DNA from: Lucinisca nassula
Taxonomy: Eukaryota; Mollusca; Bivalvia; Lucinida; Lucinidae
Direction: 5' to 3'
Assembly: GCA_963580285.1 (NCBI GenBank)
Contig: OY757011.1
Span: 156,415,245-156,479,244, forward strand
DNA length: 64,000 nucleotides
Under the pieces are notes generated by a model that was given only the letters and a program-made list of their open reading frames with translations, was not told the origin of the DNA and made no database searches. Shown one piece after another: positions 1 to 12,334 of this stretch (the first letter of the stretch is position 1; the number at the start of each line of letters is the position of its first letter). Position numbers and translations under genes: made by a program.

Positions 1-1883
1 CGTATGTCTGGTGGCAACACTTTTAAACATCTTCTCCTCTGAAGCCAAAATTTTATCTGTAGCATCCTTGGGTTGGGGGATTGAAAGTTTGTGTTTTTTA
101 TGAAAATCGGCTCATTAGTTTGGTTGCTATGGCAACTTAGAGTTTCCATAGACTTATAATGGGGAAAATTGAAAAATGGCATTTACTGCCAAGTCATTGC
201 AGATATTTTGACAAAACTTTTATAGAAATGTTTCTTGAGTTAACTTCTCTCAGCCATATGCTTTTATGCCAACCTGAGGGTCCCCCAGGTTGTGCCGGGG
301 CCATGCCCCACCCCCTCCACTTCATAAAAGGCCATATATCACAAAAAACATTCAGATCCCGACCCCTAAACCATATATATTCTTGTTCCTATTGATAAGA
401 CGCATTCAGTGACACGAACCTGGGGGTCCCAAGGGATGCACAGAGGCCATGCCCCACCCCCTCCACTTAATAAAAGGCCCAATTTCTTGGAAACCATTCA
501 GATCCCCACCCCTAAACCATATATATTCTTGTTCCTTATGATAAGACCCATTCAGTGACATCAACCTTGGGGTCCCTGGGATGCGCCGGGGCCATGCCCC
601 ACCCCCTCCATTTCATAAAAGGCCCAATATCTCGGAAACCTTACAGATCCCCGCCTCTAAACCATATATATTCTTGATCCTTATGATCAGACACATTCAT
701 TGACACCAACCTGGGGGTTCTCAGGGATGCGCCAGGGCCTTGCCCCACCCCTTTACTTCACAAAAGGCCATACATGTATATCTCAGAAACTGTTCAGATC
801 CTCACCCCTAAACCATATATATTCTTGTTCATTATGATAGGACGCATTCAGTGACACCAACCTGGGGGTCCCCAGGGATGTGCTGGGGCCATGCCCCACC
901 CCCTCCATTTCTTAATCTCACAATATCTCGGAAACCCTACAGATGGCTACCCCTAAACCATATATATTCTTGTTCCTTATGATAAGACACATTCATTGAC
1001 ACCAACCTGGGAGTCTCCCGGGGCCTTGCCCCACCCCTCCACTTCACAAAAGGCCTTATATCTCAGAAACTGTTCTTAGCCCCACCCTAAACCATATATT
1101 ATCATCTTCCTTATGATAAGACGCATTCAGTGACACCAGCTTGGGAGTCCCTGGGGCATGCCCAGGCCATGCCCCATCGCTTTACTTCATTAAAAGCCAT
1201 ATATCTCAGAAATAGTTCAGATCCCAACCCCTAAATTATATACTTGTTCCTTATGATAAGACTCATTTAATCACACCAACCTGGGGGTCTCTTTGTGCTG
1301 AGGCAATGTGCCCCGCCCTTCCACTTCATAAAAGGCTTTATATTTCAGAAACCATTCAAATCCCCACCCCATAATCATATATGTTCTTGTTCCTTATTAT
1401 TAGCACACCTACCGGTACTGTAGTGGGGTCCGCAGGGGCCATTCCTATCCTTTCCACTTCATAAAAGGGCCTCAAATCTCAGAAACAGTTCAGATTCCCA
1501 CCCCTAAACCATATATATACTTGGTCCTTATGATAAGACACATTTAGGGACAACAATCTTGGGCTTTCCTGGGATCAACAGGGCATGCCCCAACCCCTCT
1601 ACTACTTAAGAGGCCTTACAGATCCCCACTGCTGAACCATATATATTCTTGTTCCTTATGATAAGACACATTTAGTGATATCAACCAGGGCTCCATTGGG
1701 TCCATGCCCCACCCCTCTACTTCATAAAAGGCCTAATGTTTCAGATACTGAGTCCACATGGGTGCTCATTTGGACATGGGGGTTCATTTGGTAGATTAAA
1801 ATGATACCGTGTTAAAATACATTGCTGCCATTGGGCAGTGCCCACCTGAGCTCTGGTGAGCATAGTGGCCCATGGCCTCTTGT
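1..1883 (+). mobile_element. Satellite-bearing element, left end cut off by the window
   Basis: About a dozen imperfect units of roughly 130-145 bp around the phrases AACCATATATATTCTTGTTCC, ATGATAAGACACATTCAGTG and CCCACCCCCTCCACTTCATA. The leading portion (1-250) matches 7085-7340 of the element at 6995. It ends with a GAGCTCTGGTGAGC..GGCCTCTTGT tail at 1883, followed by T. No coding potential. Confidence 0.75.
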
Positions 1884-2959
1884 TTCTTATTCTGCTCAAT
1901 TTTAGACACATATACTGTTAACTATTCCAGTGCAGATTCTTTTGTTATAAAACTCACAACTGCCCTTCTTGGATGCGTAGAAGGAAGAGTGTCATATTTG
2001 AAAGGATTTAATGTTCAATCTTCATGAAAAGATTCCTAGCAAGGCCATCATCAAACCAGTCACCTCCTGATGACCAGTGAGACGTGTATCCTAAAGATAT
2101 ATGTACTCAACATATTTTAATACAAAATTTCTTAAGCTGTATCCTGCTGAATAAATTAATTTAGTCACACCCATTCTGACTATCGAAGTACAAGCTATAT
2201 GTATAATGCATTCATTTAAATCAAAAACAACATGACAAGCAGTAAGTACAAGCAGTGTAGATCCTGAGGTTACTGGCTTGGCAGTTATCTAACCTGGGAC
2301 CTCCTGATGACCAGCCAGATAAACCATGTTTGACTAAATTTCTTTAGCAGAATCCTGCTGAATAAATTGTTTTAGTCACATTTCTGTCTATCAAACATCA
2401 AGTTACTAAGTATAATGTATTCATTTAAACCACAACGATAAGGCTAACAGTTAGTACGGCCAGTGTAGATCCCAGTCCATCTACATGTATGAAAATTGTA
2501 TAAAAAAGGCAATAAAATCGTTATTATTTCAAATTATTCTCCCAAACTTGGCCATAGTATCTGGTTACTTATCATTTAAACATGTATATGTCTTAATGTA
2601 CAATAATCATGGTATAATTGATGATATAGTTTGTTGTTGGTTATGAGATTTTGTTTTCGTTTTTTTTTTTCGGTAAAAGTTTGTTTTTGGTTTTCCCAAA
2701 TACCTGTAAATGATGCAGAACTTCAGTCATTATTAAATTGAAAACCTTTCCGCATTCTTAGCCCATTAATCGATTCTGGGGACGGTTCACTGACAGGTAA
2801 AACAGGTATAGGCTAGTCATTCACAGATCAATCAAATACAATGTACCACTTATCCATAGTTACCCTTAATTACCTATGATTGCCAATTACCTTCAAACAG
2901 ATGTGTCGGTGAATTGTCTTCAAAAGGTGTCGATGAGTTGTCGATGAATTGTCTCCAAA
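1884..2959. other. Intergenic stretch with decayed SINE and MITE fragments
   Basis: 1921-2095 resembles, in antisense, the tRNA-derived SINE also found at 21040-21215. 2130-2470 contains two diverged copies of a MITE-like segment (TCCTGCTGAATAAATT..., CAGTGTAGATCC). 2640-2700 is T-rich. Nothing coding is supported. Confidence 0.4.
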
Positions 2960-3395
2960 AACCGTGTAGATGATTTGTCTTGTTGATGAATTGTCTCGAT
3001 TCCACTACATTTGCCAATTGGCCTCCCAACATGCTAGGCTGTCCAGGTCATCTTGTAGGATAAGGCAGTCTGAAGGTGTACAAAACACAATCATCAGCAA
3101 ACAAACAGTCCTTAAAGAACTGGCAAATGAATTGGATCCAGTGGTCTCATACCTGTTTCAGCTATCTCTTGATACTGATGAAGCCTAAAAGAATGGCTTC
3201 TTGCAAACATTTGTCCCTTATTAAGAAAGGAGATAGAGCTCTTGCTTGCAACTATCATCCTGTGTTGCTGGCATGCATGCCATGTAAGTTGCTTTAGTAT
3301 ATTGTTTGGACAAATATTATGGCTGACTTGGATGAACACCAACTTTTATCTAACAGACAACATGCACTAGGAAAGAGCACAGTTGTGAAACTCAG
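2960..3395 (+). mobile_element. Non-LTR retrotransposon (LINE) remnant, 5' portion of the reverse transcriptase
   Basis: Frame-shifting fragments resemble the N-terminal part of a reverse transcriptase domain of the jockey/CR1-like kind: a SKQTVLKELANELDPVVSYL block, then a KNG..L..LIKKGDR..NYHPV-like block and a DEHQLLSNRQH-like block spread over two frames with stops. The remnant breaks at the 9-bp target duplication of the hAT-like element and resumes at 5140. Not functional. Confidence 0.75.
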
Positions 3396-3584
3396 CTGAC
3401 CACGGGTCTCTCTGATCACCGCAAGATACCACATGACACCGCGAGACACCACAGGTCACCTTTATTTACTATATATCTTTCTTTTCTCTTTCTCTTTTTC
3501 TTTCTCCTATTACCGCTACTTGCTCACATCTGAGCATTACGAGCAGGATTTCATGGATGGTAACCAGTACTTTTTTTTATTTTT

Positions 3585-3705
3585 AATCAATGTGGATGAA
3601 GTGCCTTGCTCAAGGACACAACACTTTGTTCAGCGTGAGGCTCGAACCCGCAACCTCTCGATCACAAATTAGATGCGCTACCACTGCACCAAAGCACTAA
3701 TACAT
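3585..3705 (-). mobile_element. tRNA-derived SINE fragment
   Basis: On the minus strand, a tRNA-like head (GTGCAGTGGTAGCGCAT, then GGTTCGAGCCTC as B box) lies within 3610-3700. It is not a folded tRNA gene: no convincing anticodon arm or acceptor stem. Confidence 0.5.
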
Positions 3706-4700
3706 TTTACCGTGAAAAATGTGTAGTACATGTAGTGAGTTTTTATATATTTGATAGTACTTTTCATTCCAAAATAGATCAAAATATTTCAAGCAGTTCT
3801 AAAGTTACAATGATTGTCTCAAACTGACCACAGGTGGACGGACAGACTAACGGAAGGTCTCACGAATGGATACTTAAGTGGCTAGGCGTCGGCATATTGA
3901 CTACTTAAGCGGCAAATTCTCTTAAGCGGCAAGCCACCTATGAGACAATATTTGCCACTTAAGTACCAAAATAACGGAATAAAGTCCATTTGGACTCACG
4001 AATATATACTTAAGTGTCAAACTGTCCAAATTTTTTGCCCCCTAAATGTTGTTTCGTTGGTGCGGACGGACTCACATGGTGATTATAGTGCAGACCCTTC
4101 GGGTTGTGCTGTCATATTTTTTTCTTATCATGAAATAAAGAAAATGGTTAAGGAGATCCCTATTGTTTAAATTGGCTTTATACCCCGAACTCCCCTAATT
4201 ATGCAGTATACATGAGTTAGCTTCCAATTACAGACTGCCTAATTCCCCCTAATTATACAATACATGAGAACATTTTTATTCCAAAGAGCCTTTTTCTTAC
4301 ACTAAATATAGGAGATATTTTATCTAAAATGGATTTCTACCCCGAATTATTGAGACCAATGTTATTACAAACACAGGTAACGAGATTAAAGTGGTAATCA
4401 TTTATCAGCGTGATTATTGATAAATGGATTACCTTAGGCAAACTCTAACGCTTGCATTATCAGGGTTAGTCCTAGGAAGTTAAATGAAGGCAGGTAAGTA
4501 TTTGTTAAAGGATTCTTTGTTTGTCGCAATAAAAGCTCTACAGAGCTTACGTTATTTGTTTCGGATATGTGACGTTAATTGAAGCTTCTTTATCTTTTAT
4601 AAGAACAAAACTTCTAAAACTTGTTCTTTCATATTATACTTTTTACATGTATAACTATCTGTGACCATTGACAATAATGAGCTGTAATAAATACAGTGTA

Positions 4701-4930
4701 CGGGCCTCCGTGGCCTAGTGGATAAGAGCGCTGACTCTTAGTCATTAGGTCTCGCACCGCCGTAGGTTCGAGCCTCGCTCGGGCCATGTGTGAGACGCCA
4801 AGTTCTGCAACGGAAGGTCAGGTGGTTTTTCTCCTCCGGGTACTCCGGTTTTCGCCCACCTCTGATTACGATCGGCTCGATATGAGTGAAATAATCTTGA
4901 AAGGGCCGTAAAACCAAAACCCCAAAAAAA
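4701..4930 (+). mobile_element. tRNA-derived SINE, near full length
   Basis: The head has an A box (TGGCCTAGTGGATAAGAGCG) and a B box (GGTTCGAGCCTC) with tRNA spacing. A body with TTTTCGCCCACCTCTGATTA follows, then the tail AATAATCTTGAAAGGGC and an A-rich end. Fragments of the same family occur at 6783-6965 and 23950-24055. Confidence 0.75.
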
Positions 4931-5148
4931 TAAATACAGTGTATGTCCTGTGGTGTCTTAACTCCGATCGTAACTATACGTGTACTATAAAGGCAGTATA
5001 CGAGACTAAAATATACGCATCATTTGTTTATTTTACAGCTTTTTATGCATTGTAGGGTATTTTTTTTTTGTTTTATTTGATGGGTAAAACATAGTAAATT
5101 AAGGAGTCCTGTGGTGTCTTGCGGTGAACAGAATGACAGGCTGACCAC

Positions 5149-6540
5149 AGTAATAAATGATTGGGTAAAAATCTTAGACAAAGGAGGACAGGTGGATACC
5201 TTTATCCTGGATTTTGAAAAAGCTTTTGATACCCCATCATGAACTACTAAAAAGCAAACTATATTGTTACGGCATTGGCAGAAATACCCTAAAATGGATA
5301 GATTCCTTCCTTTGCTACAGAAAACAGTGAGTTGTTGCAAATGGGGAAACTTCAGGGTGAGCTCCAGTTTTGTCTGGTGTCCCACAAGGGACTGTTTTGG
5401 GTCCATTGTTGTTTTCTTTTTATATAAATGACAATTCTACTGATATTGATTGCGAAATAAGATGACTGTGTTTGCTACCATGAAATTAGAAACGCAGCGG
5501 ACTCGTTGGAACTTCAGAGGGATACAGGTAGATTAGGCTGTTGGGCTAGAAAATGGGGAATGAGATTTCAGCCAGTTACCGTAAGTGCAATATCATGCAG
5601 ATAACTAGGAAAAGAACATACAAAATTTAGGCTTCTTACACTTTAGAGGGTATGGTCCTCGAAAATGTGGATTCCATTAAATAACTTGGTGTGACCATCT
5701 CACATGACTTGAGATGGAATACTCATATTAGCAACATGTGTACTATGGCTAATAGAACTCTTGGCTTCTTGAGGAGAAATCTTTATCAATGCCCAAAGAT
5801 GTTAAAGAAGCAGCATATAAGGGACTCGTTCGCTATATCTTGGAATATGGTAGTTGTGTCTGGGACCTTCATGGACTAGTCCTTCAGGAGATTGATAAAG
5901 TTCAGAATAGGGCTGCTAGATTTGTTACGAGCAATTACAGCATTGAAACTGGAAATATGACTGGAATACTGAAACTGAAAAACTTAGATGGGAGTCCCTC
6001 GAGAAAAGGAGGAGAGACAGTAGGCTAATACCCTTGTACAAAGGCCTAAAAGGTGCTGCCAGTATTCCAACAGATGACCTTATCCCTCCAATTAGGAGTG
6101 AGTGGCAGAAAGCATCACTCTTTGGCATTTCAGGTGCCCTCTGCAAGAACTGACATCTACAGGCAGACAATTAGAGATTGGAATGCCCTTCCAGATTCAG
6201 TTATTTCATCCACAGAAGGTGCTAAGGATAAGGTACATATAGCTAAGTTTACTTCTTTGGTGAGAGCTAGGGACTAACTTCCCTTTTCACAGGTTCTGGT
6301 GAATGACTTATTTGACCTGTCACCAGTAATGATTCAGATTCAGACTGACATCTACAAGGAATCATTCTTCCCTCAGACAATTAGAGGTTGGAATGCCCTT
6401 CCAGATTTGATTTTCTCATCTGCGGAAAGTGCTAAGGATAATGTAGCTAAGTTTACTTCTTTGGTGAGAGCTGGGAACTAACTTCCCTTTTCACAGGTCC
6501 TTTTGAGTTGATGTCATTTGATGTGTCACCAGTAGCGATT
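5149..6540 (+). mobile_element. Non-LTR retrotransposon (LINE) remnant, reverse transcriptase core and 3' end
   Basis: Continues the LINE after the hAT insertion. Visible blocks: FILDFEKAFDT (catalytic motif A region), SGVPQGTVLGPLLFSFYIND (motif B), a degraded FADD region with stops near 5460, LGVTISHDLRWNTHI, RRNLYQCPKDVKEAAYKGLV, YILEYGSCVWD and the C-terminal QTIRDWNALPDS. Several frameshifts and stops make it a dead copy. The last 190 bp or so of coding sequence is tandemly duplicated (6148-6276 and 6335-6481). Confidence 0.85.
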
Positions 6541-6782
6541 CAGATAGGCTTTCATCCGGCAAACCTGGAGTACATGTATATGCAATGTGCTCAGTGTAAA
6601 CCTGCGAGTTATGGTCAAATGTAATTGATCACAGTATCAGCAAAAAGGAAAACAGACTCATGTGGATTGCAGCATTTTAAGAGGACAAGTTAAGGGATTC
6701 CTGGACATCTTGCCTTCTTGGGGCCCTTAGCAAACTTGGCCTCTGACCAACTTGATTATGTTTGGGTTCAATGTCACGTCAG

Positions 6783-6965
6783 AAACGGACCTCCATGGCC
6801 TGGTGGGTAAGACTCATAATTATTAGGTCTCTCACTGCTTTGGAACGGAAAGTCAGGTGGTTCTTCTCTGGGCACTGTGTCAATGAACCTGCAATCCATG
6901 CAATCTAGGTACTGTGGTTTTCGCCCACCTCTGATTAACAATTGGCTCGAAATAAGCGTAATAAT
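6783..6965 (+). mobile_element. SINE fragment (same family as 4701-4930)
   Basis: Degenerate head (CCATGGCCTGGTGGGTAAGA), body GTTTTCGCCCACCTCTGATTA and tail TAATCTTGATTTG; internal rearrangement near 6860-6920. Confidence 0.6.
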
Positions 6966-6994
6966 CTTGATTTGTTTGATTTTTTTGTTGTTTT

Positions 6995-9825
6995 TAGCTC
7001 ACTAGAGCCGAATGCTCGGAGGGAGCTTATAGGATAGGCAGTTGTTCGTCGTCTGACGTCATATGTCTTGTGACGTCAAATCTTTCAAACAACATCTCCT
7101 CTGAAGCCACTGGGCAGATACAGCCCAAATTTCATCTGTAGCATCCTTGGGCTGGGGGATTGAAAGTTTGTGTTTTTAATGAAAATCCGCTCATTAGTTT
7201 GATTGCTATGGCAACTTAGAATTTCCATATACTTATAATGGGGAAAATTGGAAAATGGCATTTACTGCCAAGCCTTTGCAGATATTTTGATAAAACTTCT
7301 GTAGAAATGTTTCTTGAGTAAACTCTCAGTCATATTCTTTTATGCCCACCTGAGGGTTCTTGGGTTGTGCAGGGGCTCTGCCCCACCCACTCCACTTCAT
7401 AAAAGGCCATATATCTCAGAAACCATTAAGATCTCCACCCTTAAACCATATATATTCTTGTTCCTTACGATAAGATGCATTCAGACACACCAACCTGGGG
7501 GCCCCTGGGATGTGTCCGGGCCTTGCCCCACCCCCTCCACTTCATAAAGGGCCAAATATCTCAGAAACCTTTCAGATCCCCACCCCTAAACCATATATAT
7601 TCTTGTTATGATAAGACACATTCAGTGACACCAACCTGGGGGCCTCCTGGGATGTTGGGGCCCTGCCCCAGCCCCTCCACTTCATAAAAGGCCATATAAC
7701 TCAAACCATTAAGATCCCCACCCCTTAACCATATATATTCTTGTTCCTTATGATAAGAAACATTCAGTGATACCAACCTGGGGGCCGCTAGGATGCGCCA
7801 GGGCTTTGCCCTACCCCCTCCACTTCGTAAATATCTCGGCAACCTTACAGATCCCCACCCCTAAACCATACCTGCCAACTTTCACGCATTAGGAGTGAGA
7901 ATCACGATTTTTCCATGCATTTTGACCTCACGATCGTGTTGCCAAAATAAGGCAAAAATCACGATTTTTCCACCTCCTCACGCTTTGTATTTTTATCAGC
8001 CATATTGTTTGTGGATAGTCATTTGGAATATCTTGGATTTCTTCACTATCTATTTTTGAGATGGAAAAACCCGAGTATATTTTTAGCTGTTTTGACTATT
8101 TTTAACCAAAGGATAGACAAACAAATGCAAGTTGCCAACAGTTTTCTATCTGTATGAGCATGAACAGGGATGCCCTTTGCTGATCTTTTCATGTAAGTAT
8201 GCTTGAACAATTATTTAATCTCTCCCAGATGTAATGAAAGTAAATATTTACCTATGAATGAGCAATGTCACGTATTTTCGTGACTACGAAAATCGTAGTT
8301 TTTATCCCTCAAACTAACAATTGTTATGTTATTTGGTAATGAGTGTTCTAACACTTCAGAAACAATTGTTTTGCAAAATAAAGGCTGTTATAGTCAGACA
8401 TTAAGCACTCATTGCAATTGCATGAAAACTGTTTCTGAGCAAAAGAACCTAATTTCAGACAGATCATATATTCAGACAATCTTCAGTTATTGCAAATACT
8501 GTTAATTATTGAAGCTTAAGTATTATACCAGTGATTTATTGCATAATACATAAAATGTAAACATGATTGTACTAGTGGACTGGAGTGTGTCTTCTAGTTT
8601 GAAAAAAAAATCTCCCCCATGGAATTTTGGGGGAAAATATTCACCGCGCTTTATTCCATCGAAAAATGCCGTTACACGCAGAATCTCCCCCATGAAAAAT
8701 TTGAAAAGTTGGCAGGTATGCCCTAAACCATATATATTCTTGTTCCTTATGATAAGACACATTCAATGACCCCAACCTGGGGGCCTCCGGGATGCGCTGG
8801 GGCCTTGCCCCAGCCCCTCCACTTCATAAAATGCCCAATATCTCTGAAACCTTACAGATCCCTACCCCTTAACCTATGTATTCTTGTTCCTTATGATAAG
8901 ATACATTCAGTGACACCAACCTGGTGGCCCCTGGAATGCGCCGGGCCCTGCCCCAATCCTCTACTTCATAAAAGGCCATATATCTCGGAAACCATTAAGA
9001 TCCCCACCCCTTAACAATATAATATTATTTTCTTGTTCCTTACGATAAGACCCTTTCAGTGGCACCAACCTGGGGGCCCCGGGATGCGCTGGGGCATTGC
9101 CCAGCCCCTCCACTTCATAAAAAGGTCAAATATCTCGAAACCTTACAGATTCCCAACCCTATACCATATATACGCTTGTTCCTTATGATAAGGCACATTC
9201 AGTGACATCAACCTCAGGGTCTGCTTGGGTGTGCCAGGGCCATGTCCCAACCCCCAACTTCACAAAATGTCATATATCTGAGAAACTGTTCAGAGCCCCA
9301 CCCCTAAACCATATATATTCATGTTATTATGATTAGGGTCATTCAGTGACACAAAATGGGGTACCCCTGGGATGCCCTGGGCCATGCCCCACCCTTCCAC
9401 TTCATAAAAGGCCAAATATCTCGGAAACCTTACAGATCTCCACCCTTAAACCATATATATTCTTGTTCCTTATGATAAGACACATTCAGTGACACCAAGC
9501 TGGGGTCCCCCTGGGATGCGGTGTGGCCCTGCCCTACCCCCTCCACTTCATAAAAGGCCATATATCTCAGAAACCATTCAGATCACCACCCCTAAACCAT
9601 ATATATTCTTATTCCTTATGATAAGACACATTCAGTGACACCAACCTGGGGGCCTAGGGATAGATCGGGGCCTTGCCCCACCCCCTCCACTTCATAAAAA
9701 GGCCCAATATCTCGAAAACCTTACAGATCCCAACCCCTAAACCATATATATTCTTGTTAAAATACATGACTCCCAGTGGCCAGTGCCTGAGCTCTGGTGA
9801 GCATAGTGACCCATGGGCCTCTTGT
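6995..9825 (+). mobile_element. Satellite-bearing element, complete copy
   Basis: Begins TAGCTCACTAGAGCCGAATG after a T run and ends GAGCTCTGGTGAGC..GGGCCTCTTGT before TTT. The interior is tandem units of about 130-145 bp identical in type to 1-1883. It is interrupted by a hAT-like element at 7867-8720. The start (TAGCTCAC) and end (CTCTTGT) match those of the unrelated satellite families further right. Confidence 0.8.
7867..8720. mobile_element. hAT-like nonautonomous element with perfect 8-bp target duplication
   Basis: Terminal inverted repeats CATACCTGCCAACTTTC and GAAAAGTTGGCAGGTATG. Flanks are the 8-bp direct repeat CCCTAAAC at 7859-7866 and 8721-8728. Removing one repeat restores the satellite phrase CCCTAAACCATATATATTC. 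The 854-bp interior is noncoding. Confidence 0.85.
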
Positions 9826-10170
9826 TTTATTTAATGTCCCATCAACAATGTACAGGTCATTTTAGAGACGTTGCTTCCAATTTTGTGGGACTTTTACCCA
9901 ACATTGAGATGAAATGACATCTCAAGCCCTGCCACCCATTGAAACCAATAGGGTTTAAAAGCATGGATGGTCCCACTCACACCACTTTGCCTGGGTAGGC
10001 TTAGATCCTCTAAGCAGTTTACCAGTTCTCGTGTACGGTCGGTTTCAGCTCTGCCTGCATCATGCAGCCCATCTATTTCTTCAAGCCCCGATGGGCAGTG
10101 GCCCCAAAATAATCTTGAAAGGGCTTAAACCAGTACCCCCCCCCCCCCCCCCCCCAAAAAAAAATGAAAT
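9826..10170 (-). mobile_element. Antisense SINE body fragment ending in poly-C/poly-A
   Basis: 9840-10060 is the reverse complement of the SINE body seen at 16870-17095 (AATTTTGTGGGACTTTTACC, TGACATCTCAAGCCCTG). 10100-10170 carries a sense SINE tail, AATAATCTTGAAAGGGCTTA, then a run of about 20 C and an A run. Confidence 0.55.
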
Positions 10171-11639
10171 GTCAACCCATCATGAAAACAGGCCTAAATA
10201 ATTCTGACCCCCTGGAACCCCACTTTCATGTAGTAAAACTGGGGTTTACAGAGGCAAACCTTATTTTTCTTAATTGTGCTCTAAAATATAGATTATGGGT
10301 ACTCTTTAGAACCGCTTCAACACAATCTATATTTTGAGCAGCAATAAGAAAAATATCATTATTTTTCATCTTAAAATTTGCATTTTTTCGGCGGTTAAGC
10401 CTACAATATATTTGTATAGGCTTGTTTTCGTAATGCCTTGGGAGTCACTTTGTGTCATCTCCCAGAAAAAGATAGAAAAGGAAAAGGTAGTGGAGATGAA
10501 AATGAGAGATAGGTGAGACAGAGAAAAATGAATGGAAGTGTAGAAATTGAAGAAACAACAACATTCCCCCTCTACCCTAACCTGCTGAAAGGACAACAGG
10601 TCTTGCTCAAATGTAAGATTGGTAAGGCTGAACATGATGTTTCATGTCATTTTTGAAAGTTGATTTTTAAAATCAAGTTTCTTAGTCAACACATTTCTAC
10701 TTCCGGTACTGGACCGCATTATTCCACTTCCTCTGCTCGTTCGCTGCATAAAATAGTCGAAATGAACTCTTGAAAATTAATTTTGCCGGCAAATATTTCA
10801 GTTTTCAAGACTTTATACGGATTGAATATAAATTGGCACAGAAAGACGAATTCTGAAAAGAAAACAGTACTCTGGGACTATTTTCCTATGCGCTTTCCGA
10901 TGATATTTATGTTTTACTCTTTCATCCCTGAGTTTCTAAACAGGACTCCTCTCGCTTTGAATATATTCTTATAGAAAGGGATTTCTGATAAGTTCACTGA
11001 CATGATGACAATCAGTGTATAGGTAGATTCTGGCGAGACGTTCTAGCTACGTGCCGTCTTATTAGGATCTACAAGGTTTGCCCAGATACAGTGTATTTCT
11101 ACCTCGGCATCTGCACCGGTGTACAGTGTTAAAAGCGTTAGCTTATCAGTGACCAACTAAGTAACCCTTTACATACCTACAATTCGCCTGCTTTTGAGAG
11201 ATCTAATTGCAAAACACGTGTTGTAAGCTGTGAGTTTTAAATCAAGTTCCGTACTTTAGCGAAATAGTGAAGACACCGATCAGACGCAACATTCTGTGGC
11301 CTCTAAATAACCTCTTAACTATTTCAGAATGTCCCAGTATTGAAACAATCGGCATTTATGGGTTAATGTTTTTAGGACCTTGTACAGGTTGGAATAAACG
11401 TATTTTAATTCACCTTGGGTAAACGCAGCGTCTGATCAGGGTTATAATGTCTAAATCAAATGGTTTAAAAATGATCTTTCTTTTGTCAAGTTATTCTCCT
11501 TTTTATGTCCCGACGCCCGAAGGAAGATAGCTCCAAGCGGCTGCACAACATATGTGCATCGTCGTATCAATGCGAGGTTGCTAAGACATCATGAACTTCT
11601 CTGTAAGATTATTAGCAGATATGTACTGAGCTAATTTAG
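10171..11639. other. Intergenic stretch, nothing assigned
   Basis: No recognisable repeat or coding exon. At 10700-10735 there is an ACTTCCGG (ETS-type) motif and a nearby CACTTCC; these are isolated and could be chance. 11511-11545 (ATGTCCCGACGCCCGAAGGA) may be a degraded satellite-element end. Confidence 0.3.
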
Positions 11640-11934
11640 AAATTCATGGTTTGACCATGAAGACCATGTGGGTGACCCTGTAACAAAATTGCTCCAAATT
11701 TTGCTTCACTAAGCATGATGGCTCCAATCCCAAAATCTCAAACTGCAAACTACAAACCTCAAAATGACTTCTTCACCTAAACAGCCAGATTGATTTTGAA
11801 ATAATTTCATAGAAATGTTTCATTGGTCAATCAAAATTGCTCAAACCCTCAGCTCCATCATATTACCTACAATTTCATTAATTTTGTACAATATGGATCA
11901 GGTGAGCAATCCAGGGTTATCATGGCCCTCTTGT
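11640..11934 (+). mobile_element. Remnant of a 'TA...CTCTTGT' element (3' end)
   Basis: Ends with the CAGGTGAGCAATCCAGGG..ATGGCCCTCTTGT tail seen on the elements at 15-20 kb and 34-54 kb. The body is short and its 5' end is uncertain. Confidence 0.5.
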
Positions 11935-12011
11935 TTCCCGCTATTTCCTTGACAAGGAGGCCAACTTTTTGAACTTCCTGTTTGTATTCCTATTAATTTA
12001 AACCCTCTTAA

Positions 12012-12215
12012 CCTTTGACGTACTAAATATTTAAATACGCCACACCCACCACTGATTATCAACCAATCAGATTTCTTGATGCAAATCATTGCAACAAATT
12101 CATAAACTGAATGGCAAACAATGAAGATCCTGATCAGATGGCTTCTTCAGAAGCCATCTGATCTGGATCTGCATTGTTTGAAAGATCAGACATATCGGGC
12201 TCAGCAGGACAAGGG
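12012..12215. mobile_element. TTAA-flanked MITE, family A
   Basis: TTAA at 12008-12011 and 12216-12219. Internal CCACACCCACC...CCAATCAGATTTCTTGATG, then the palindromic core around GATCAGATGGCTTC/GAAGCCATCTGATC, and end GCAGGACAAGGG. Confidence 0.75.
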
Positions 12216-12334
12216 TTAAAAGGTGTCTACTTCCAACGTTAAAGGAAAGAATTTGCTCCTCAGAAATATTTTCAAACCAGTAGTCTCCCCTGAAGGTCTA
12301 TCAGATATTGGTGTTCATTGTTTTTGTGATTAAT

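Larger units (their letters stand above)
3404..5139. mobile_element. hAT-like nonautonomous DNA transposon inserted in the LINE
   Basis: Flanked by the direct repeat GCTGACCAC (3395-3403 and 5140-5148), which splits one LINE sentence. The ends are inverted repeats of about 28 bp: CTGATCACCGCAAGATACCAC at the left and GTGGTGTCTTGCGGTGAACAG at the right. An 8-9 bp duplication suggests hAT. There is no transposase reading frame; it carries two SINE fragments. Confidence 0.75.

Noticed and set aside
4701..4790. tRNA gene
   Set aside because: A and B boxes are present, but the sequence continues into a SINE body and tail, and the arms do not pair as a complete tRNA; the same holds for 21140-21216, 46210-46290 and 60000-60080.
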